The position numbers were made by a program, and so were the translations under genes. Of a stretch of 20,917 bases of DNA, positions 9,110-16,130 are shown one piece after another. The stretch comes from Acholeplasmataceae bacterium. GTDB taxonomy: Bacteria; Bacillota; Negativicutes; Acidaminococcales; Acidaminococcaceae. Numbering within the stretch: the stretch's first letter is position 1; every line of letters starts with the position of its first letter. The stretch spans positions 1 to 20,917 of the forward strand of contig JAAYIB010000037.1 of assembly GCA_012744295.1 (NCBI GenBank), written 5' to 3'. The notes under the pieces are model-generated. The model ran no database searches, was not told the DNA's origin, and was given only the letters and a program-made list of their open reading frames with translations.

Positions 9110-9391
9110 GTGAAAAAAAGTGAATTGATTGCAGCTATTGCGGAAAAAACCGGTATGACCAAAAAAGACTCTGAAAAGGCAGTAGGCGCTTTTATCGAGA
9201 CAGTTAAAGCAACCGTTGCCAAAAAACAAAAGGTTCAATTGATCGGGTTCGGTACTTTTGAACCGCGCGTCCGCGCTGCCCGTACGGGTAAAAACCCACG
9301 CACAGGCGCAGCAATTAAGATTGCCAAGGCAACCGTACCTGCTTTCAAGGCGGGCAAAGGCTTTAAGGATGCCGTAAACAAGAAGAAATAA
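9110..9391 (+). CDS. hup: DNA-binding protein HU
   Basis: HU is a small basic nucleoid protein that binds and bends DNA as a dimer. The 93-residue length fits the family. The signature GFGTFEPRVRAARTGKNP is complete, and Pro63, the DNA-intercalating proline at the tip of the beta arm, lies in KNPRTG. The GTG start at 9110 has a full AAGGAGG (9096-9102) seven bases upstream, in keeping with very high expression. It is followed by a strong terminator and so is a single-gene transcript. In many clostridia HU likewise follows mazG and precedes the S4-domain gene rqcP, which is missing here. Confidence 0.97.
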   Translation: MKKSELIAAIAEKTGMTKKDSEKAVGAFIETVKATVAKKQKVQLIGFGTFEPRVRAARTGKNPRTGAAIKIAKATVPAFKAGKGFKDAVNKKK

Positions 9392-9410
9392 GGTCTGTCG
9401 GTATGCTTTT

Positions 9411-9444
9411 ACAGCCTGTTAGGTAACTGACAGGTTGTTTTTTT
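9411..9444 (+). terminator. Strong intrinsic terminator after HU
   Basis: A 12-pair stem (9411-9422 with 9427-9438) closes on a GTAA tetraloop of the GNRA type and runs into a seven-T tract. Two of the pairs are G-U. Very convincing. Confidence 0.92.
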
Positions 9445-9449
9445 ATCTA

Positions 9450-9478
9450 TCTACAAACACGCGGGCAAATGGTATACT
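9450..9478 (+). promoter_or_regulatory. Extended -10 promoter of the divIC-like gene
   Basis: TATACT at 9473-9478 is preceded by TGG, giving the extended -10 form TGnTATACT. TCTACA at 9450-9455 lies 17 bases upstream as a moderate -35. It stands just after the HU terminator, so it restarts transcription for the division gene. Confidence 0.65.
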
Positions 9479-9513
9479 ATAACAAATATCTTAGCGGAGC
9501 GTGAAAGGTAAAA

Positions 9514-9828
9514 ATGATTAGGAAAAAACACCGTCGCGTTGACGGCTTTAAATTGCTGGTGCTGTTTCTCGTTGCAGGCTTTCTCCTGGCACTGGCCCAT
9601 AAGGAATACAGCATTTACAGGGTTAATCAGGAATTGGACAGGACCCGTCAGCGCATTGAGGCGTTGAAGCAGGAACAAAAGGCCCTGGAAGCCGAGCGTA
9701 AAAGACTTGATGACTTGAATTACATTGAGAAATTGGCACGTGAAGAGCACAACATGGTTGGCAAGGATGAAGTGCCGCTTTTCATAATCGAGGAAAAAGA
9801 AAGCAAGCAGGGCAAGAATGCGCCGTAA
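9514..9828 (+). CDS. Septum formation initiator family protein (DivIC/FtsL-like)
   Basis: A bitopic cell-division protein of 104 residues that would join the FtsL-DivIB-type complex at the septum. A basic cytoplasmic N-terminus (MIRKKHRR) precedes one membrane helix at about residues 11-28. An extracytoplasmic coiled coil follows at about 36-65 (NQELDRTRQRIEALKQEQK). The conserved DivIC region comes next, around YIEKLAREEHNMVGKDE. The start has AAAGG about 6 bases upstream. The gene sits between HU and the S1-domain gene, the position of divIC in Bacillus. Yet yabP and yabQ, which normally precede it in spore formers, are absent. DivIC and FtsL are hard to tell apart by sequence; gene order favours DivIC. 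Confidence 0.88.
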   Translation: MIRKKHRRVDGFKLLVLFLVAGFLLALAHKEYSIYRVNQELDRTRQRIEALKQEQKALEAERKRLDDLNYIEKLAREEHNMVGKDEVPLFIIEEKESKQGKNAP

Positions 9829-9842
9829 GCCGTTTTTTACGG

Positions 9843-9872
9843 TTGACACTTGTTTGTTCGGAAGGTTATAAT
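9843..9872 (+). promoter_or_regulatory. Consensus sigma-A promoter of the S1-domain gene
   Basis: TTGACA at 9843-9848 and TATAAT at 9867-9872 are both perfect, with an 18-base spacer. It lies in the short gap after the divIC-like gene, so the S1 gene is probably expressed strongly and on its own. Confidence 0.85.
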
Positions 9873-9914
9873 TAGTCGCAAGAACAAAATTTGTAAGGGG
9901 GATCATTGATCTTT

Positions 9915-10328
9915 ATGGCTCTTGAAGTTGGCGCTATCGTGGAAGGCGAAGTTTCCGGAATAACTAATTTCGGTGCTTTCGTGCAGTTGCCTGAGGGTAA
10001 GGTCGGCCTTATCCATATCTCCGAGGTATCTAATGTATATGTAAAAGACGTTCATGACTTTCTTAAGGAAAAGGACAAGGTAACTGTCAAGGTTCTTTCC
10101 ATCGACGAGAAGGGCAAGATTGGCCTGTCAATAAAGCAGTTGATGCCGCCTCCTGCTCCGAAAAAACCGCTTGAACGCCGCCCAATGCCTCCGAAGCCGG
10201 TGCCGACGCTTACTTTTGAAGACAAGTTGTCACGATTTCTAAAAGACAGTGATGATAGATTGTTGGATCTGAAACGTAATACGGAATCAAAACGCGGTGG
10301 TCGCGGTGCTAGCCGCAAAAACGATTAA
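9915..10328 (+). CDS. S1 RNA-binding domain protein (YabR-like)
   Basis: A small cytoplasmic protein of 137 residues with one S1 domain in residues 1-70 (VEGEVSGITNFGAFVQLPEG, then GLIHISEV). A proline-rich linker (PPPAPKKPLERRPMPPKP) and a basic tail (KRGGRGASRKND) follow. The S1 fold binds RNA and the tail should add non-specific RNA affinity. B. subtilis YabR holds the same place after divIC. I choose ATG 9915 because the product then begins MALEVG, like YabR MSIEVG as I recall it. The AAGGGGG at 9895-9901 is 13 bases away, so a TTG at 9906 (4 bases away) is a real alternative. In spore formers spoIIE usually follows; here it is absent. Confidence 0.88.
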   Translation: MALEVGAIVEGEVSGITNFGAFVQLPEGKVGLIHISEVSNVYVKDVHDFLKEKDKVTVKVLSIDEKGKIGLSIKQLMPPPAPKKPLERRPMPPKPVPTLTFEDKLSRFLKDSDDRLLDLKRNTESKRGGRGASRKND

Positions 10329-10340
10329 ATTATGATACAT

Positions 10341-10374
10341 CGGGCACTTCTTTCGGAGTGCCCGTTTTGCTTTT
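10341..10374 (+). terminator. Intrinsic terminator after the S1 gene, abutting tilS
   Basis: CGGGCACT (10341-10348) pairs perfectly with AGTGCCCG (10357-10364), extended by two inner pairs, and is followed by TTTTGCTTTT. The tilS ribosome binding site AGGAGG starts at 10375, directly after the T tract. Confidence 0.88.
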
Positions 10375-10384
10375 AGGAGGCAGC

Positions 10385-11788
10385 ATGTCCGCAAATGATG
10401 TCGGCCGCAGGCTGATGAGCATGTTAATAAAACAAGAACTCTTTCCCGCCGGCTCGATTTTGCTTGCTGCCTGCAGCGGAGGAGCTGATTCCCTTGCCAT
10501 GACGGACTTGCTGCGGGAAGCTTCTGCGGTGGAGGGCTGGCGGGTCTTCGTCTGCCACGTGCAGCATCATCTCAGAGACTCGGAGGCTGAGGAGGACGCC
10601 CTTTTTGTTGAGGCTTTCTGCCGGGCGAGAAACCTGCCTTTTCTGAGGTCGGACATTGATGTTAGAAGCTATGCGGCAAGTGAAAGGCTTTCCGTGGAAG
10701 AAGCTGCCCGCTTGCTCAGATATAAGGCCCTGGAAGAAAAACGCCTCGAGTGCGGTGCGCTCGCGATCATTACAGGTCACCATCAGGACGACCAGGCTGA
10801 AACAGTTTTGCTTAACCTTTTGCGCGGGACGGGAACGCAGGGCCTGCGCGGAATGCTGCAAAGAAACGGCTTTATCGTAAGACCGTTCCTGGCGGCAACA
10901 AGAAGCGAGTTTGAGACGTATTGCCGAGAACGCGGAATTATCTGGCGTATTGATTATACTAACGATTGTCTCGAACATAAGCGTAACAGGATCAGGCAGG
11001 AGCTTCTGCCCCTTTTGGAAACCTATAACCCCAGAATCAGGGAGGCTTTGGCGAGAACGGCGCAGCTTGCGGCTCAGGATCAGGAATTTCTCTGCAGTCT
11101 GTCCACGGATTTCCTTGCGCGTAATTTTAAAAAAACGGGCGAGGTCTGTACGCTTGACGTCAGGGAGTTTGAAGCATTAGCTGTTCCTATTGCCTCAAGG
11201 GTGCTGAAGGGAGCTTTTGAAGCGGCGTCGTTGTCAGGCGCGGGACAACTTGGCAGCAAGCACGTCGAGGCTATGGCCGGATTGATTATGGCCGGGCGCA
11301 GCGGCGCGTCCTTGCATTTGCCCGGACTCAAAGCAACCTATGCCTATGGCTTCTTACAGTTTGGCGGTTCCAAGACCGTTCGAAAACCAATGGAAGATGC
11401 TTCTTTTTGCGCGGCAGTAGGCATACCTGGGCAAGTTTGCCTGCCGGACGGGCGGCAATTGACGGCGATGGCCGCATTCGGTGAAGAACCGGAGGCCGGA
11501 CCTGGCAGGGCGGTGTATCCGATAAGCCTCGTTGCTGGTATAATAGAGGTGCGTACAAGGCGCAGCGGTGATTGCTTTCAAACTAAGAATGGCAGCCGGC
11601 AGAAGTTGAAAAAATATCTGATCGACAAGAAAGTACCACGGGCTGAACGCGACAAGCTTTTGCTTGTTTGTTCTGGACAGAATGTGCTTTGGCTGATAGA
11701 CGGAAAGTCCGCAGGCTGGAAAAAAGACCGCAAATTTGCCGAATGGCTTGTATTAGAAGTTACAAAGGGAGGATCACGCAATGCATAA
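10385..11788 (+). CDS. tilS: tRNA(Ile)-lysidine synthase TilS
   Basis: TilS attaches lysine to C34 of the CAU-anticodon tRNA(Ile), changing its decoding from AUG to AUA; it is normally essential. The product has 467 residues. The ATP-pyrophosphatase P-loop SGGADS is at 31-36, with conserved HVQHHLR and GHHQDDQAETVLLNLLRGTG further on. The tRNA-contact region includes YTNDCLEHKRNRIRQELLP, and the C-terminal domain (EVRTRRSGDCF through the KKYLIDKKVPR region) is complete. ATG 10385 is favoured by AGGAGG at 10375-10380, although the spacing is only 4 bases. A GTG at 10358 lies inside the terminator stem and is rejected. The 3' end overlaps hpt by 8 bases, implying translational coupling as in Bacillus. 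Confidence 0.95.
   Translation: MSANDVGRRLMSMLIKQELFPAGSILLAACSGGADSLAMTDLLREASAVEGWRVFVCHVQHHLRDSEAEEDALFVEAFCRARNLPFLRSDIDVRSYAASERLSVEEAARLLRYKALEEKRLECGALAIITGHHQDDQAETVLLNLLRGTGTQGLRGMLQRNGFIVRPFLAATRSEFETYCRERGIIWRIDYTNDCLEHKRNRIRQELLPLLETYNPRIREALARTAQLAAQDQEFLCSLSTDFLARNFKKTGEVCTLDVREFEALAVPIASRVLKGAFEAASLSGAGQLGSKHVEAMAGLIMAGRSGASLHLPGLKATYAYGFLQFGGSKTVRKPMEDASFCAAVGIPGQVCLPDGRQLTAMAAFGEEPEAGPGRAVYPISLVAGIIEVRTRRSGDCFQTKNGSRQKLKKYLIDKKVPRAERDKLLLVCSGQNVLWLIDGKSAGWKKDRKFAEWLVLEVTKGGSRNA
11536..11544 (+). promoter_or_regulatory. Possible internal extended -10 promoter inside tilS
   Basis: TGGTATAAT is a perfect extended -10 sequence, about 237 bases before the hpt start. No good -35 is seen 17 bases upstream (TATCCG). 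It may drive hpt separately or be a coding coincidence (residues AGIIE). Confidence 0.25.
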
Positions 11789-12323
11789 GGACATTAAGCA
11801 GGTGTTATTCAGCGAGGAGGAAATCTACAAAAGAGTTGTGGAACTGGGTGAGCAGATTACCAGGGATTACGCGGGCCAGGAATTGGTAGTTGTTTCCTTG
11901 CTGAAGGGAGCTGTATATTTTACCGCCGAGCTGACCAAACATATAGACCTGCCTGTCAGGCTTGATTTCCTTATTTCTTCATCTTACGGCAACACAACTA
12001 CGAGCGCCGGCAGCATCAACGTCACCAAGGATATTGATGAGAACATAGCGGGCAAGCACGTTCTGCTCGTTGATGACATCATTGATACGGGGCTTACGCT
12101 GGAAAAAATCACAAACCTGCTTGAGACAAGGAAGCCCTTGTCCATCAAGACCGCGGTATTGCTTGATAAGGGCTCGCGGCGTGTTAATGAAATGGACGCT
12201 GATTATGTTGGTTTTGAAATACCTGACGAATTTGTCGTGGGCTATGGCCTGGATTTCGCCGGAGATTACCGCAACCTTCCGATTATCGGGATTTTGAGAC
12301 CGTCAGTGTTTGCCAAGAAATAA
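11781..12323 (+). CDS. hpt: Hypoxanthine phosphoribosyltransferase
   Basis: This purine-salvage enzyme converts hypoxanthine (and often guanine) plus PRPP into IMP or GMP. The 180-residue length fits the bacterial type. The PRPP-binding motif VLLVDDIIDTGLTL covers residues 94-107, with the acidic pair Asp98-Asp99. The flexible-loop region with SSYGNTTTS and the purine-binding region VGFEIPDEFVVGYGLD are present. Its start lies inside the end of tilS, and GGAGG at 11769-11773 precedes it. The tilS-hpt-ftsH order is a hallmark of Bacillota. In Bacillus, HprT also binds TilS; whether that holds here is unknown. Confidence 0.96.
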   Translation: MHKDIKQVLFSEEEIYKRVVELGEQITRDYAGQELVVVSLLKGAVYFTAELTKHIDLPVRLDFLISSSYGNTTTSAGSINVTKDIDENIAGKHVLLVDDIIDTGLTLEKITNLLETRKPLSIKTAVLLDKGSRRVNEMDADYVGFEIPDEFVVGYGLDFAGDYRNLPIIGILRPSVFAKK

Positions 12324-12329
12324 ATTTGC

Positions 12330-12358
12330 TTGTCCGTAAAAATAGATTAGTGTATGAT
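12330..12358 (+). promoter_or_regulatory. Sigma-A promoter of ftsH
   Basis: TTGTCC at 12330-12335 and TATGAT at 12353-12358 are 17 bases apart. The -10 matches at five of six positions. It lies in the 79-base gap upstream of ftsH. Confidence 0.55.
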
Positions 12359-12402
12359 TATTAGATAAACGATTAAGTAATTTCAGAGAGGAGGATTTTT
12401 TT

Positions 12403-14367
12403 GTGGCAAAGTTTTTCAGAAATGTCAGCTTTTATTTGCTGATAATCATAGTAGCGATTTGGATAATTGAACATTATTCTGCCAGTACCGTCAACAAGAC
12501 GGATATTTCATACAGCAGCTTTATCCAGCAAGTGCAGCAGGATGAAGTCAAGAATGTAAAAATAGTTGAGCGTTCCATTGCCGGCAAGCTAAAGTCCGGT
12601 GCCGATTTTTCTACGGTTGCGCCTGACGACCCGGAATTAATAAACACCCTGCGCCGCCATAATGTTGAGATTAAGGCGGAACTGCCGCCTCAGCCGCCAT
12701 GGTGGATGACGATAATCTCATCGATGCTGCCGATGCTCCTGATAGTCGGGATTTGGTTTTTGCTGATGCAGCAAAGCCAGGGCGGTGGCGGACGGGTAAT
12801 GTCATTTGGCAAGAGTCGGGCTAAAATGTACGGTGATGAAAAGGTCAAGATTACCTTCAAGGATGTCGCCGGAGCCGACGAAGCCAAGCAGGAGCTTGAG
12901 GAAGTAGTCGAGTTCTTAAAACAACCGAAGAAATTCAATGAATTGGGCGCAAGGATTCCCAAGGGGGTTCTTTTGTTCGGGCCTCCGGGAACCGGCAAGA
13001 CTTTGCTGGCCAAGGCTGTTGCCGGCGAGGCCGGTGTGCCCTTTTTCAGCATCAGCGGCTCGGATTTTGTGGAGATGTTCGTCGGTGTCGGTGCATCCAG
13101 GGTCAGAGATTTGTTTGAACAGGCTAAAAAGAACGCCCCCTGCATTATTTTCATTGACGAGATCGACGCCGTCGGCAGACAAAGGGGAGCGGGACTCGGC
13201 GGAGGACACGATGAACGCGAGCAGACACTGAACCAGCTGCTTGTTGAAATGGATGGTTTCGGCGCCAACGAAGGCATTATCATGATTGCCGCAACCAATC
13301 GGCCGGACATTCTTGATCCGGCTCTTCTGAGGCCGGGACGTTTCGACCGGCAAATAGTAGTAGACCGCCCGGACATCAAGGGCAGGCAGGAAATTCTCAA
13401 GGTCCACGTCAAAGGAAAGCCGATGGCTGACGACGTGAATCTTGACGTTGTGGCGCGCAGAACGCCCGGTTTTACGGGCGCGGACCTCAGCAACCTTGTG
13501 AATGAGGCCGCCTTGCTTTCAGCAAGACGCAACAAGAGGAAAGTTACAATGTCCGAGATGGAAGAGGCTGCGGAGAGGGTTATGATGGGACCCGAGCGCA
13601 AGAGCCGCGTCATCAGCGACAACGAAAAGAGACTCACGGCTTACCATGAAGGCGGACATGCCTTAATCGGCATGCTGTTAGATCATACGGACCCGGTACA
13701 CAAGGTCACGATCATTCCCCGCGGGCGTGCCGGAGGCTATACTCTGAGCCTGCCAAAGGAAGACCGTTACTATGCGACACGCAGTGAACTATTGGATGAG
13801 CTCAAACTTCTCCTGGGAGGACGCGTGGCGGAGGCGCTTGTTCTTAACGAAATATCAAGCGGTGCAAGCAATGACCTGCAAAGGGCCACGAGTCTGGCAC
13901 GCCAGATGATTTGCGAATTCGGCATGAGTGAGAAGCTCGGAGCCGTAACCTTCGGTCATCGACAGGATCAGGTCTTTTTAGGCCGTGATATTGGCCGGGA
14001 CAAGGATTACAGCGAGGAAGTTGCCTCTCAGATTGATACGGAGATACGCAAATTTATCGATGAGGCTTATCAGGGAACGGTTGCTTTGCTGCAGGAAAAC
14101 CTGGACAAGCTGCATTTGATTGCCGAGGCACTGATTGAAAGGGAGACGCTCGAAGGTTATGAGGTCAAGCAATTGATGGAGAGCGGAAAGATACTGCCGA
14201 AAAACGATGGCAAGCAAGAGCCGCCGCAAGAAATTCCGCTGCCGCTTTCTCCGACAAGCACCTCTGCTGATAAAACAGATGAAGTCAAGACGGCCAGAGA
14301 CGTCCTGCAGCCTGCCTCTGACAAGGCCGGAGCCGATCTTGCACATTCGGCAGCACCGCAAGAATAA
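12403..14367 (+). CDS. ftsH: ATP-dependent zinc metalloprotease FtsH
   Basis: A membrane-bound AAA+ protease of 654 residues that degrades misfolded membrane proteins and some regulators as a hexamer. Two membrane helices (about 7-25 and 101-122) flank a small extracytoplasmic domain. Walker A GPPGTGKT is at 193-200, Walker B IIFIDEID follows, and the second region of homology reads AATNRPDILDPALLRPGRFD. The zinc site is HEGGH at 415-419 with the third ligand Asp491 in SNDLQRAT. The tail after about residue 600 is low-complexity, rich in Pro, Ser, Thr and acidic residues, as in many FtsH proteins. GTG 12403 has GAGGAGG about 8 bases upstream. It has its own promoter and a strong terminator. 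Confidence 0.98.
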   Translation: MAKFFRNVSFYLLIIIVAIWIIEHYSASTVNKTDISYSSFIQQVQQDEVKNVKIVERSIAGKLKSGADFSTVAPDDPELINTLRRHNVEIKAELPPQPPWWMTIISSMLPMLLIVGIWFLLMQQSQGGGGRVMSFGKSRAKMYGDEKVKITFKDVAGADEAKQELEEVVEFLKQPKKFNELGARIPKGVLLFGPPGTGKTLLAKAVAGEAGVPFFSISGSDFVEMFVGVGASRVRDLFEQAKKNAPCIIFIDEIDAVGRQRGAGLGGGHDEREQTLNQLLVEMDGFGANEGIIMIAATNRPDILDPALLRPGRFDRQIVVDRPDIKGRQEILKVHVKGKPMADDVNLDVVARRTPGFTGADLSNLVNEAALLSARRNKRKVTMSEMEEAAERVMMGPERKSRVISDNEKRLTAYHEGGHALIGMLLDHTDPVHKVTIIPRGRAGGYTLSLPKEDRYYATRSELLDELKLLLGGRVAEALVLNEISSGASNDLQRATSLARQMICEFGMSEKLGAVTFGHRQDQVFLGRDIGRDKDYSEEVASQIDTEIRKFIDEAYQGTVALLQENLDKLHLIAEALIERETLEGYEVKQLMESGKILPKNDGKQEPPQEIPLPLSPTSTSADKTDEVKTARDVLQPASDKAGADLAHSAAPQE

Positions 14368-14403
14368 AGATATCAACGGAACTATTCAAGGCTTTTTCTT
14401 CTG

Positions 14404-14456
14404 AAGCGCGCTTCCAAATGTTGTTTTTCCCTGACATTTGAGGCGCGCTTTGTTTT
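14404..14456 (+). terminator. Large intrinsic terminator after ftsH
   Basis: The stem starts AAGCGCGC (from 14404) with partner GCGCGCTT (ending 14450). It continues inward past a one-base bulge to AAATGT pairing with ACATTT. TGTTTT follows. It separates ftsH from the biotin genes. Confidence 0.85.
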
Positions 14457-14476
14457 GAGCGGAAGCTTTTTGCCGC

Positions 14477-14505
14477 TTGACAATAGGTTAACCTATTGTT
14501 ATTCT
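14477..14505 (+). promoter_or_regulatory. birA promoter
   Basis: A perfect TTGACA (14477-14482) lies 17 bases before TATTCT (14500-14505). The transcript should start near 14512, which rules out the ATG at 14506 and supports the start at 14536. The spacer is filled by a palindrome listed separately. Confidence 0.7.
14480..14499 (+). repeat. 20-bp perfect palindrome in the birA promoter, probable operator
   Basis: The arms ACAATAGGTT and AACCTATTGT are exact reverse complements with no spacer. The site covers the last three bases of the -35 and the entire 17-base spacer, so a bound dimer would block RNA polymerase. Autoregulation by BirA, which has an HTH domain, is the simplest reading. However, the known BirA site has two half-sites (TTGTAAAC-like) separated by about 14-16 bases, unlike this contiguous palindrome. 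Confidence 0.65.
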
Positions 14506-14535
14506 ATGGATAACAATAAGCTGGAGAGTGATAGA

Positions 14536-15528
14536 ATGCGCAGGCACATACTGGAAATCTTAAGAAAAAACGCGCCCGAACCGGTTTCCGGAGAGGAGCT
14601 TTCCTCTTTGCTCAAAGTTTCGCGGACGGCCATCTGGAAGCATGTTCAGGTCTTAAAGAATAACGGCTACGTCATAGAATCTTTGCCCAAAAGGGGATAC
14701 ATCCTGCAGAGTTCCCCTGACAGCATCAGTCCTGAGGAGGTTGAGCCGCGCCTAAAGACCAAGTGGCTTGGACGAAACATGTGTTATGAAGAGCGTGTTG
14801 CCTCGACAAACGAGGCGGCTAAAAAAAGAGCGAGTGCCGGATGTGAAGACGGCCTGCTCTGCCTTGCGGAAGAACAGGCTGCCGGAAAGGGCCGTCTGAC
14901 GAGAGGCTGGTTTTCGCCTTATGCTCGGGGAATATGGTTTTCCGTTGTGCTGAAGCCCCCCTTTTTGCCGCAAGAGGCTCCGAAGTGTACTTTGCTGGCT
15001 GCAGTCGCGGTTGCCCGAGCCATTCATGACTATACGGGAGTACGCACAGGAATAAAATGGCCAAACGACATTTTGTTCAAAGGCAGAAAGCTTGTCGGCA
15101 TTCTGACCGAAATGAATGCCGAGTTCGGACACATCAATTACATTGTAATCGGAACAGGCATCAATATCAGCATTGAAAAGGAGATACTGCCGGCTGACAT
15201 CAGGGAAACAGCGGTATCGCTTGCCGAGGCGACTGATAAAAAAATCAATCGTGCCGAACTTCTTGCTTTAATATTGAAGAATATGGAAGAGCTCTACGAG
15301 CAGGCTGTGGCCGTCGGTTTTACCGCCGTGCTTGAGGAGTGGAGAAGATGGTCGGTGACTATTGGCAGGGACGTATTGGTGATTGCGCCCAATGAAACCT
15401 ACGAGGGCAGGGCGCTCGACATTGATGAGGAGGGGCTTCTTATCGTGGAGAGAGAAGGGCAAAGGGTCAAGGTTATAGCCGGTGACGTTTCCATAAGGTC
15501 GACCGGAGCCGAAGGGGGTAAGGACTGA
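14536..15528 (+). CDS. birA: Bifunctional biotin-[acetyl-CoA-carboxylase] ligase and biotin operon repressor
   Basis: BirA makes biotinyl-AMP and transfers biotin to carboxylase carrier proteins. Class II forms such as this also repress biotin genes. The product has 330 residues. A winged-helix domain occupies about 1-65 (SGEELSSLLKVSRTAIWKHV). The ligase nucleotide loop is GKGRLTRGW at 117-125, KWPND is at 174-178, and the catalytic-type Lys185 lies in GRKLVGILTE. A small C-terminal domain follows (RDVLVIAPNETYEGRALDID). ATG 14536 has GGAGAG seven bases upstream and fits the promoter. An in-frame ATG at 14506 lies upstream of the likely transcription start. The gene is followed after 2 bases by bioY, so biotin ligation, sensing and uptake form one unit. 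Confidence 0.96.
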   Translation: MRRHILEILRKNAPEPVSGEELSSLLKVSRTAIWKHVQVLKNNGYVIESLPKRGYILQSSPDSISPEEVEPRLKTKWLGRNMCYEERVASTNEAAKKRASAGCEDGLLCLAEEQAAGKGRLTRGWFSPYARGIWFSVVLKPPFLPQEAPKCTLLAAVAVARAIHDYTGVRTGIKWPNDILFKGRKLVGILTEMNAEFGHINYIVIGTGINISIEKEILPADIRETAVSLAEATDKKINRAELLALILKNMEELYEQAVAVGFTAVLEEWRRWSVTIGRDVLVIAPNETYEGRALDIDEEGLLIVEREGQRVKVIAGDVSIRSTGAEGGKD

Positions 15529-15530
15529 AG

Positions 15531-16097
15531 ATGCAGCTGCGTGAGATGATGCTGGCCGCAATATTTACAGCTTTTATGATTATCAGTTCCTACGTGGTAG
15601 TTCCTATCGGGCCGGTTCCTCATACACTTCAGCCCTTGGTAGTACTGCTCAGCGGGATTTTGCTAGGCAGCAAGTGGGGTCCTGTCAGCATAATGACCTG
15701 GATTATTCTCGGTGTTTTGGGTTTACCTGTCTTCAACCAAGGACAGGCTGGAGCAGTAATTCTGATCGGGCCGACGGGTGGATTCATTTTCGGCTTCGTT
15801 GTTTGTTCCTGGCTGGCGGGCGTTCTTACCCAAAACGACCCGAATGCCTGCTATGCCAAAACCTTTCTGTATTTGCTGGCATCCTTGCTGGTGGCTTATG
15901 CCTTGGGACTTGCCGGTTTTATGCTCAGCTTCGAGTACTTTCTGGAAAAACCGATGACATTGGGAAAATCCTTGCTGCTTGCTATTGCACCTTTTCTGCC
16001 TTTTGATATAATTAAAACAGCTATTGCGACTTATGTCGGTGTAAAAGTAAGGAAGGCGCTCATTGCTGCCGGTCTCTTTGGCGCTTCGAAGAAATAG
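15531..16097 (+). CDS. bioY: Biotin transporter substrate-binding protein BioY
   Basis: BioY is the S component of an energy-coupling-factor transporter that captures biotin in the membrane. The 188-residue protein has about six hydrophobic helices and the family motif GPTGGFIFGF near residue 81. No energizing genes (bioM, bioN or ecfA/ecfT) are adjacent, so it probably uses a shared ECF module elsewhere, as in other Bacillota. It starts 2 bases after birA and should share its promoter and palindromic operator. This linkage supports a biotin-responsive role for that operator. No biotin biosynthesis gene is present in the window. Confidence 0.95.
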   Translation: MQLREMMLAAIFTAFMIISSYVVVPIGPVPHTLQPLVVLLSGILLGSKWGPVSIMTWIILGVLGLPVFNQGQAGAVILIGPTGGFIFGFVVCSWLAGVLTQNDPNACYAKTFLYLLASLLVAYALGLAGFMLSFEYFLEKPMTLGKSLLLAIAPFLPFDIIKTAIATYVGVKVRKALIAAGLFGASKK

Positions 16098-16130
16098 TAT
16101 TTATTTTACCACCTGTGGGGAGGAAATAGG

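Noticed and set aside
9451..9906. Minus-strand open frame opposite the divIC-like gene
   Set aside because: It is antisense to a clear membrane/coiled-coil division protein and has no supporting start signals or motifs.
10358..10384. GTG 10358 as the tilS start
   Set aside because: It lies in the right arm of a terminator and has no ribosome binding site, whereas ATG 10385 follows AGGAGG.
12690..13637. Minus-strand open frame of about 315 codons inside ftsH
   Set aside because: It is a mirror of the highly conserved ftsH AAA region; its composition (Ser, Pro, Leu rich) is that of an antisense shadow.
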